A stretch of 64,000 bases of DNA from Icerya purchasi (taxonomy: Eukaryota > Arthropoda > Insecta > Hemiptera > Monophlebidae), in contig CM077116.1 in NCBI GenBank assembly GCA_039619475.1, positions 302,658,464 to 302,722,463 of the forward strand, in the 5' to 3' direction. Every line of letters starts with the position of its first letter. Positions within the stretch are counted from its first letter, which is position 1. Positions 13,701 through 25,343 of this stretch are shown here, piece after piece. The notes under the pieces are model-generated. The model was given only the letters and a program-made list of their open reading frames with translations. It did no database searches and was not told the origin of the DNA. Made by a program: the position numbers and the translations under genes.

Positions 13701-16700
13701 AATTGAAGCAGGATTGTATATTTTCATTACATAAATTTTAATTTTGTTTTATGCTATTCGATTTTTCGGAATTTTGAAACGTCGCGAAAAGAAACGTTGC
13801 AAAATTGCTACTCGCTAGCAACTTCGTGTCATTGATTTTGCCAAATACTTAAGCTGTCGAAGGGTCCAGTTAGTTGTCATTCGGACGAGCTCTGCAAAGG
13901 TCAGTCTTTCGCCATCTGAACATTCCGGCTTCACCTAGAAAAACCGGTTAATCATCGTCTGACCGAGACAGCACCGTAGTGCTGCAGATGAACAAGCCTT
14001 TTTAGAGCTAATAATTCTTCGGCTCGGTGTCTCGAATGACCTAAGCGAAGGGACGTTTACAGTGGTAAACGGTTACATCTGGTCTAGTTCCTTATTTTGT
14101 AAACCAGCTAGAAAATCGAGTAGAACATTATTTATAAGTTTCATAAAAACAGCAAATGCATCTAAATGACCATTTCTGGGGAGCTCAACTAAATGAGAAA
14201 TAGGTACTCGCTATTTTACTTTTGATTTTTTTGATTTTTGAATAAAGTTCACCTTGAAGGAATTAAAAAATCTCTGCTGCCTGGAACATTGAAGATTATT
14301 CAGTTGTTTATGAATGGGCAAAATTTAAATTAAAATATGTTGTTTTATTTAGAGCAAGAATTGGTAAATTATTCGATTTTGTCGATATATTGATTATATT
14401 GAGGTTGCCATGTTTCTTTTAAAATTTTGCAATATAAGGTAGCTGAGGTCCACTTACTGAGAGAATTTTATCAATATGGCCTCGCATAAAGAAATATGTT
14501 GGTGCTACGGTAAAAGAAAATTCTTATTTTCTGATGTTACAGAGCGTTGTAAAACATATAGAGGAAACGAAAAATACCTTGAATCGTTCTTTATGGAACT
14601 TTTAGATATAGTGAGCTCTGCAGATTTCGAAGAATTAACAGCCTTCATCTAATTTATTTATTCACTATTATTGATGTCAGAGCTGAAATATGCTATAAAA
14701 ACAATGAAACGTAGAATTGCTATTGGGCCTGATGATATACCAGGCGAAGTAATCAAACTGATCAATGACGAAAACATTAAGAGTCTTCTCGATATATTTA
14801 ATGAAATCTATGGAAATGACCATATACCCAAGGGGAGTGGTTATATTCCACTTTTGTATTTCTACCTAAGAAAAAATCGTCGAGTAAGTACCATGAGTAT
14901 CGCACGATAAGTTTAATGAGTTATTTCTTAAAAGTTTTTCTGAAAATCATCCATCGACGTATTAGAGGAAAATGCAAAAAAGAGCTAAGCGAATTCCAGT
15001 TTGGCTTCAGACCAGGGTACTCGAGAAGTATTGACGGCAGTAAACGTACTACTACAAAAATATAGAGATCAGCAAAAAGATGTCTTCCTCTGCTTTCTGG
15101 ACTATGAAAAGGCCTTCGACAGCGTGCAACATACAGAACTCCTAGAAATTCTCAGGGTGAAAAAGGTTTATGACCGCAGAATCATTAAAAATCTATATTG
15201 GGAACAGAAGGCAAGAATATTAGTGGATGGAGAGCAGACAGAATGTATTGAAATTCAGCGAGGGGTCAAGCAAGGATGCATCCTATCACCGTTCGAGTGG
15301 CATTTAGTTTCTGTTCAGGTGCGATAGATACGAAAACAATAGAAAAAGGTTTTATGAAGAATTAATTTTGTGCGAATTTTTCCTTCTATATAGTGTCCAT
15401 TATTTACTCTGTTCTGGCCATCTGCAATCTTTATTGTAGTCCGCTTTATAATTAATGATAATATACTGGTTTAATTTCTAAAGTATGATGAATGGCTAAA
15501 TGGACAACAGTCCAGGCCATAAAAAAAATTATAACTGATCTCATTATAGTCTAAAAAAGAAAAAGACGTCGGTTTTATGCACCGGTATAAATAATAATAA
15601 TATTTTTTGAAGTCAAACATAACACGGGGGTGGTCTCATGAGAAATATAGGAAGAAGGCCTCTCGAGGACTATTTAAAAAATGTTTTTATATATATATAT
15701 TTGGGATTCCGTACACATATAATGCACGGAATATAAATTACAATCAAAATTATCTCTAAAATCACATCTATCTTCAGGCTAACCGATTATCCTGGCCGGC
15801 AAAAAACCCAAGAAACCTCAGGAATATATAATATAGAATATGTTGATAAATAAAAACGCTGTCTTTAGGAAATATAATTAAATTTTAAATAACGGCAACA
15901 AAGTGCCATAATCATTGATTATAGAATTTTGTTGCTGAAACACGTCGCAATTTATTTAAAATTTAATTATATTTCCCAAAAACCAGTTCGTGTTTGTTTA
16001 TCAACATATATAAAAAACAAGGAAATGGATGGTGTAAATATTATCACTAATATAATATAGAATTTAAAACGACCTCGAAAATGACCCTTAAAAAACTCAT
16101 AACTCATCACCAGAAAATAATCCTTTAAAAGTGAAATTTAAAATATAAAACAAAACGTAGAAGCTCTTTCATAAAATCGAAAAATTATTTAAATCCCGGT
16201 CTCATTTTGGGTCAAAAACAGCAAAAAAAAAGGAAATCTACATAAGTAATAGCCCGAGTAAAAAAGTCGGGGAAACCAAAACGTATCTCAAACATATGCA
16301 TAAAGGACCGCTTTATAGGAAAAATATAGCCCAGCTTACAACTTTATATTCAAGCCCTTGGGACGCTAAAAGCTCGAAAGTTTTGAAAACAATATTTATG
16401 TTTCCGGGCATGTGATGTAGCGATGGAAAGATCGTTATTTGTCGGAAGCGAAACTATATTTCATTTCATTTCATTAACAAAACTTTCGAAGTTAGCGAAA
16501 AGTTCAAAAAGCGCGAAAAATGACGTGTTTCGTCTTATTCGCGGCGCAAAAAATCAGATTCTTCCGTTTTAAATTTATTATTATGTAAATATTTCTACAT
16601 GTACGGCAGTGCATGCAGCCAAGTTAGTAAAACTGGCTATGTATACAGAAATCAATTATTAACTTTTTCGATAATGAAGTTAAGTGTATAACCGCTAGTA

Positions 16701-19700
16701 CGATGTTTAAAATGTGAATAAAGCAGCTTCAAGCAACTAAAACGTTTAATCTGTATTTTTTTTTTTTTTTTTTTTTTTTTTGTTTCTGCTATTATTTTAT
16801 TTACTTTTGCCGCAGTCCGTTGCGTTTGTGTTCTCTTGTATAATTCTACTAATCGGGAAATTAGGAAATTTTGGATCATTTGGCTGGGGCTATTCTGAAA
16901 ATAGCATTTGCATCATTACTTTTATTATAAGCATTAATGCTGTATTTTGTATTCTCTTTACTTTCTGCAATTTTACCTCCTTGTACGGGGGTCTGCGCAT
17001 TTATCGATACGAAATTTCATTTAAATATCGTCCCTGAATATTTGAGTTGCATTAATTGGTAGTTTTTTTACGTTTTTTTGGAATATATTTTTAAATTGTC
17101 TATGTAGAAAATATGTATCTTTTTCCGTGCTTTTTTTTCTTCTTTGATATAATTAATTTTTGTTTTATTTTTCGTATTATCGTTAATGGTATTAGTGTAA
17201 TGTTAAATAATAAAAGCGACAATGAGTCTTCTTGGAATGCGCTTGTTTTGATTTTCGCATTACCATTATACTCTTACAGTTTATTTATTTATTTATTTTT
17301 TTTCTTTATCCCCATTTCGGATATTCCCGATGGGGCAGTTTTATTTTAATAATATATATATGCATAAAATAAATACAATGTTATTACGAACGTTATTAGT
17401 TATAAACATGTGTTACATCAGTGATGATAATACATAGTCACTGAATGTAACAAAATAATATTTACATACAAAGTTACTGAGATTTATAAATTCACTTATT
17501 ATGATATATTTTAACTAGGAGAGGATTGATCAGGTACTAGCGGGTTTAGTGTCAGTTTCTTTTTCATAGTAACATGGAAATATTCAAGGAGGTGTTTTGC
17601 ATTTTGAGTATTTAGTAGAAGTGGGGTGTTTTCACTAATTTTGTATTGTTGTCGTAGCTCTTTAAAGGCTCCACATTTAAAAATAGTATGATATATATAT
17701 CATCAGTTTCATTTCGTTCACAATACTGACAATGTGGCATAGATTTAATCTTGAATCGATTTAGGTATTCTCCGAAGTTACCATGTCCAGAGAGTACCTG
17801 CGCATTGAAGAAGATTATTGCAAGGTTTGACAATTTAAGTTTTTGCCGAATGTTTGGGAAAAAAATAAAGGTTTTTCTGCCTGTAATCTCCCTCTCCCAT
17901 CGCAACTGCCACATGTCAATTAGAATATTTTTAAGATAGGTTTTCAGTTTGTTAACTGGTGGCTTGGTGCCAAGATCTGTGATTAGGGTATGTGTTGCAT
18001 AAATTTTAGTGATTTGACATTGTTTAAGTTTAGTGTGATTCTATATTCACTTAGGATAGCCCTTCCGATGAGAAATAAGTCAAGAGGCAACTCTTACAGT
18101 TTATTATTATTATTATTATTATCATTATTATTATCATTATTATTATTATTATTATTGTTATAATTAATAATAATATAAAAAATACAGATTTCCATGTAAC
18201 CGGAATTATTCGACAATATTTTATTTATAATTAATTGTGTTTTGCGAATTTAGTATATTTTTATTTATTATAACATTTAAAATAGTACACAATTTGTATC
18301 GCGAGTATTACTATTATTATTTGCAATAAACGATGAAGTTCTTACTTTCAGCCTTTTGCTACAGTTTGGTGTTATGTATGCAATTTTTAAATTATTAGAT
18401 GAGATCTATTCTTATTTCCGTATATGTGGCTTTCTGTATAAATCTACGTTGCAGCTTTCGGTATTATCGAATTAATAGAGTGCTAACGCTCGGGACAAGC
18501 TATAAAGTCCGCTTTTTGTTTTTCATTTTTTGTTATTTTTAAATAAGTTATTTCTGAAAATTATAATACATCATGCGCTGACAGTGCGTTTTTTCGATAA
18601 TGACCAAATTATACCATTATTAATGTAATTGTGTTTTGCTTACTTTTTATCGAAACGTGTTGAATTAATGCGCAGGGTATTGATAGCTGTTACGATTATT
18701 CAAAAAAATCCGAACTATTGCAGACAGTTGCGGGAAATGGAAAAAACCGTCAGTACATTTTGAAACTTCGATTATGTGATAATAATAAATACAGGTTGTT
18801 ATTTTGTATTTAATTTTTACTCCGTATAAACTAATTTGTCACGTTCGAGCGCGTAAAACAAAGAAAGATATGGTATTTCTCTTCGAATACTTTTAAGTTA
18901 AAAAGTTTTTGAAAATGTATTTTTTTAGAAATTGACTTTTGTTATCAACTTCAAAAAAAAAAAGAAGGTCACATATGTGTGACGGTCGCTGGGAACAGGT
19001 ACACATAGTGTTAGAAAAGCAATTAATCGAGAAAAACGCGTTTAAAGTTTCGCAGTATAATACACTTTAAGGTAGTAATTTTAAACATACAATTACGATT
19101 TAGAACAGGTAAAAAGGGTTTGTTTTCACCAGTTTGACACCTATTCCTCCTTTGATAGCTTAATAAATTCATCTGGAAAGCATGTAGGTTTCAGTTTTTC
19201 TACAAAATTGCGACAGAATAATACGCCGCGCAGTAGAAATGTTACCTTCTTTCCAATTAACGCCTCAACTTATCTCACTGTCATAGCGTTATCGAAAATT
19301 TTCCACTCCGTTAGTCTCCTTCATTCGTCCTTGAAATTTTTGTCGATTTTTTTTTTTTTTTTTTTATTGTATCTTCGTCGCATTAATGTAATATTTTTAC
19401 ACAAATCACGTAAAGAAATATAATAAAATCATCTGTGATTATAGTTATGAAACGCAATCTTACGCGGTGCCAGTTCCGAGCCTGGAATTCAGTTCGTTAT
19501 GCGTACGTAATGCCATGTTACTTTTATCCAGCGAAAATGTAAATTATTCGCCAACCTTTGTAAAGGACGTCGAAAAAACGAACGAGCGGCTGATGGCGGC
19601 CACTGCAGCAGCTGGAGCTTACGTAACTCTGTGTCTAGGCGATCCGGTGAATTGTCTGAAGTATACGAAATATATTTTCAATATGAGCAACTGCAGCGGC

Positions 19701-22700
19701 ATTTACAAGTGAGGCTTTTGATTTCATTAATTCTTTTTTAACTAAGAAAACTTTCTGATGCGTAAAACGGATTTTTTGTCTTTTATCGAGTCTGTCAGAT
19801 GAGAAAGGCGAAAATAAAGCACTAAGCGACGAAGTAGTGTGAGGATGATTCGAATGTCGGTCGAATCGGAGTATAATTTAAAAAGTTCGCAGATAGTAAG
19901 AAAATTTCGTAATGTCCAGAACGTGGCGGGCAACGATAAAAAGAATTGTTCGTTTTAATTTCAACTTTAGCGTCCAATCTACAGAAAGTATCGTGAAATA
20001 ATAACAGTTTGAACGTCGGGGCGTTATTATTATTAAAAGGTGTTAATATACGACAGCGAAGCGAATAGCGTTTTATTCGCTGAATCGGAATTACAAATCG
20101 CAGCAGACGATACTTTCGTGAGGTTATTTTTTACGGATTCTTTATACTATAAAAGCGTCGTCGCGTTCCTATTTATATTTTGTACACTTTTTTTCCCTTT
20201 CTTTTTTAATCCCTTTTTTCATTTGTTGTCTTTCGAATGAATTCATGTACTAGTACGAGTATAAATTAATTAAAAATTGAAAAAAGAAATACTCTGAAAT
20301 GGTTCCTGTTTATTAGGCTGAAACTTTGCTCTCTGAAATCGATGTGAATTTTAGGTTTAACTTTTACGTATTTTAGTATTTCCGGTTTTGAGAAAGTTGG
20401 TGTCTCGAAGTGTGTGTATTTCAAGATACCCGGTAATCCGCAAGACGTATTAATGGGTTATTGTATAAATTTAAAAGTTCGATACCCAGTTGAAAAGTGT
20501 AAAGGACGATTTTAAGTTTAATAATTTCTAAACATTTGATTCTCGGCAATAGAACATATTTTCTTCTTCTCGTTCTTGCTGACATCAGTAATGCGCTTTT
20601 CTTGATCAGTTATGTTGCAGTTATTATTTTAAAACTAGCTGATTATTTGATTTACGTGTCTATTTGCAAGTTTTAGCGTTAACGACGGAATTGAAAGGAT
20701 ATATAAAAATAGATTATTTAGAGTGTCGTTATCTTTAAAATTACGATGCTTTCAATCTTTTTCACTGTGTTGCGCTTTGGAGCATTTTAAAAGTCTTAAG
20801 AGATGAAACGTGTTTTTCATTTAAAATGACTTCGTTGGCAGTGTTGTTGCATTTTTTAAAATTATCTGTATATATATAACTATTGTCATCGTCATTACGG
20901 AATAATTTTCAAAATGTATATCTTCTTCTTCCGACGCGGTGGAATTAAAATACGAAATGACACAAAGGCCGTCGAAATAGCGTAAAACAGGTAATGAGAT
21001 TTATGCGGTAACTTCTCGGTTCAACACATTCCTGCACGCTTACCGAGTGAAAAGTTTCCACTTTAGTAAGTTCAACGAAATAATTAATTTTGGAGTTGTG
21101 ATGTTGTTATTCGTACCACATTAATAACAGTTTCCTAGTACTGAAACTTTCGGTTCTGTTTCATGTTTTACCTCGAACAACTTTGGCCATATAACACATT
21201 TATATATATATATATATATATTAAACTCGGCCATTTTGGTCTCGCAAGGGGCTGCGTCCCTTGACCCCTCTTGCTTACATTTCTATCTCTTTCTCTTCTA
21301 TACTTTGTATAAAATTATCAAAATTTACAACGTAATTCTAAATCGGTCCATATGAATATAATAACATAATCACAGAAATCTTATAAAATATAACAAACGT
21401 TACATAAAATTGGGACATCTTTTCTAATGGGGGGTAGCCTAAGAATTACGTTGTAATTAATATATATATATATTGTGAAGCAATGCAGTTTTTTATTAGT
21501 TCGTGACCAACTTGATAATTTTTACTGTGCGCTACAGATACCCGCGTAAAATTAATAAATGACGTAAATATTGTGTTTACATGAAGTTTTCGATAATATT
21601 ACGTAAACCAGCGGTATAAAAGGGCGTGGTTTGTTTAAACCGAGCTCTGAGTAAATACCATAATATTGTTTATTATTAAATCCGTGTAGCTTGATTTTTT
21701 TTTTTTTTTAAGTTAATTTATTCGGTCCAAAGAGCGCCTCCGGTGACTTTTAAAAAGTTAATAATATTTTACCTTTGTCTCTTATTAAAGTATTGAACGT
21801 TATTTCAGATTATTTGGACACCTTTACAGCGCAGAAGCTTATCTGTTTTTAAATAAAACTGACGAGGCTGTAGAACATTTGAAGCCGGATTATTGTAATT
21901 ATATTTCCGACGAGGACGATGAAAATTGCGCCATTATAGGCGACTCCGAGAAGCCTATTAGTCAGGCAACGGCGCGAGCCACTATATTGTATAACTTGGC
22001 TGTGGTTTACGTTATGAAAGGCGAACTTAGTAAAGCACATGATTTATTAAGACAAGTACGTTTCCGCGCACGGATGATCTTTTATTGCATATACACTTAC
22101 ATCGCGCACATCCATACACCTGCACACAAATATTAGTAGCGTTCATTTATAGACTATTTTCTCCCTTTGTTTTAGATATATATGATAAGGTCTGCACCTC
22201 GATGTGAAGTACCGATTCATGTACTGAGTTTAACAATATATCTGGAACTCGCAATGGGTAAGTACGCATTTTTAATTTTTTATTCATTGAAATTGGTCCT
22301 CTTAGAGAGTCCGGTCGCGGTATTATGTTGTTGTTGTGTACAAGGCGAATTTTAATTTTACAGTCTTTGATCTTTAACTCGCATTATTTTATGTGTGTCG
22401 ATCTCTTTTCGTTCGGATTAAGTAAAAGAAGAATATAAAAACAAATACGTGTTATAGGAGATGAAATATTTGCTTTCTATTATAATATGCTTTATATTAC
22501 CTTCACCAGTGGTAATAACTTTGTATGTTTGTAAGGAATTTGGAATTCGTTTTCCACCTACTTCCCGATGTCCGAATGATTTGAAATTTTTAATAATTAT
22601 TAGAACCTGATGATAATGCAATATTATGCAGAAAAAAATCCACAAATAAAGAAAAAAATGTAAATATTTATAAATGAAGTAATTTCTATTTCCCGCGAAA

Positions 22701-25312
22701 ACACGGCGGCTTATATTATAAGATGTACAATAAGTTTCCGTCGTTTTTTTAGGAATTTATTGTGAACGAACGGTACATTACGTTTTATTCAAAGTATTGT
22801 CCATCACTAGCTATTTCCTTTTCCCATCTTTCTGGCAGCATTCAGATACTACGTCGGAAGAACTCTTCATCTTTTGAAGCTATCCATAAATTGTCCCAAT
22901 TTTTAGTATCTTCATAAGATTTAAACCGCTGCGTAGACAGGCCTTGTGCCATCGACCGGAACAAGGCGATAATCGGAAGGAGCAATGTCTAATGAATACG
23001 GCAGGTGCGATAGGACTTCCCAATTAAGTGTGTTTCCAAGTAGGTTCGCCGCAACATGCGGACGAGCATTATCATGTAGGAGAATAATTTTTTCGTGTTT
23101 GGAGTCATAATGTGTGCGTTTTTCCTTAAGTGCTCGGTTCAATCTCATTAATTGTGTTCGGTAGAGAGCTCCAGTAATTTTTTCGCTCGGTTTAAGCAAC
23201 TCATAATACAGGATACCAAGCTGTGCCCACCAAATACACAGCGTGAGTTTTTTACTATGAATATTCGGTTTGGCTGTCGATATTGAAGCATGATGGTCTC
23301 TATGATTTTCTCTTCTTTGGGTTATCGTAGTGGATCCACTTTTCATCACCAGTGACTATACGATGCAAAAAACCCTCACTTTTTTGTCTGGCGAGCAGAA
23401 TTTCACACGTGCAAAGTCGGCGTTCAATGTCTCTCGGCTTCAGTTCATATGGAATCCAATTTCCTTGTTTTTGAATTATTCCTAACGATTTTAAACGGTG
23501 TGAAATTGCTTTTTGAGTTACTTCTAATGTAATTTTGCAGGAGTTCTTCTTGCGTTTCGCACGAATCTTCCTCCAATAATGCTTCCAATTCTGTGTCTTC
23601 GTACAATTTCAGCCTTCCACTACGTTCTTTGTCTTCCACACGTCAAACTCACCGTTTTTAAACTTCTGAAACCACTCACGACAACTTCTCTCGTTTAAAG
23701 CAGCCTCACTATATGCTTTTCTACAAGCAATCGATGCGCCTAAGCTGCAGATTTCTTCAAATTGATAAATCAAAATCTCCCGCAAATGACGCTTGTTCGG
23801 CTCAAAGCACGACATGTTCGTACCAACACAAATAACTGACTGAGGCAAAATCGGTAAATATTTTTAGATGACGGTGTTGCCAGATGTCTAAACTTACGAC
23901 AAGGCGTTTTACATCTGACAATTTCACCATAACTTACTGGTGGCACCATTTTTGGTCAAACGGAGGAAACTTATTTGTACACCTTATAGTTTCACCGGTA
24001 ATAACTTTGTATGTTTGTAACGAAATTTGGAATCCATTTTTTGACTTACTTCCCGACTTCCGAATGATTTGAAATTTTTACTAATTGTCAGAACCCGATG
24101 GAAATGCAATATGCAGACAAAAAGATAATCACAAATGAATCAAAAAAATGTAAGTATTTATAAACGGAATAATTTTTATTTCCCGCGAAAACGCACGACG
24201 GAAGCAACAGATCCTCAGCAGATTTATTATAAAGTCAACACTTTCTATATTATATCTGTTAGTTGATTTTCGACGCGTCTGTCCAGTAGTGTTTGTGTTG
24301 TGAATTTCGATAGCTGCGATTAGAAAGAATAAAAAACAGGCTTTTTTTCTTCTATTTATATGAAGTCAATTCCTGCGAATAATTCGTTTTTAAAGTCTGA
24401 TTTTCTCAATGGTTGCGAACAGAGATCTTCGTCGCCAGGTTTTGGTAAACCGGTAAGGACACTTTCCGTGTTCGCTGTTCGGTTTGCTACTCTCAGAAGT
24501 ATCGCACTGATTTACTTAAATTTTCTTCTTTTTTTTTTATCTTTCTCTCATTGTCAAACCGAAGTTAACCTTTTCCGAACTTGTCGGAGGAGTAAACGGA
24601 CAAAAAATGTTAAACATTGTGATGTGAGTAACATTCGGAACGTCGGCTCTGATAAAATTATTTTCAATCGGGGGGCAGATATTTACTAATTTTCGGCGGG
24701 ACTAAAGCTGATAGTTGCATGTGAGGTATTTCTCGCGGTGCTTGACATCTTTATCCATCCATCATGAAAAAGCAAAGATCGCAGGATGCGTTGCCTTATT
24801 GGTTTTTGATACGAGTTGGAGGAACAGACCTTTTACATTTGGGAAGCGCTAAGTCGTGACAGAAAATACATATTGCATTTTCACATATCTGGACGTTGTC
24901 AGAAACTTAGAAAAACAATTCCAATATTATAATATAAACTAAAAAAAAGTACATAAAATCACAAAAAAACAAATTGATGATATACCATGCCCTACACTAG
25001 TCGCGCATAAACTATGCGGTAATAGCGTGGAGAGAAAAGCAAATAAAGCTAAACTGAAACACATAAACTACCTTCAAAAAAAAAAAAAAAAATGTTCAAG
25101 AATCATCATGGGAACTAATAGAAAGAATACAAACATAGTACTACAACATCTCGGACCTAAAATCTCGTACGTATTACTTAATTATATTGGAGTGGATAAA
25201 CAAAAAAATAAAAATAGAAAAAATAAATCAGCAGAGTTATGATATTAGAGAAATACGACTTTATAAAGCAATCAAGTAACCTAAATGGCTTGATAGTTAA
25301 CTAAAGCCGGGC

Positions 25313-25343
<31 letters not shown>

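Noticed and set aside
13830..14080. Higher-GC stretch in a CNOT10 intron that might be an exon or RNA gene.
   Set aside because: No open frame with homology and no tRNA or rRNA signature; no second copy seen here.
24360..24689. 109-codon plus-strand ORF in the last CNOT10 intron.
   Set aside because: No recognisable motif, biased low-complexity centre and no splice-compatible relation to CNOT10.
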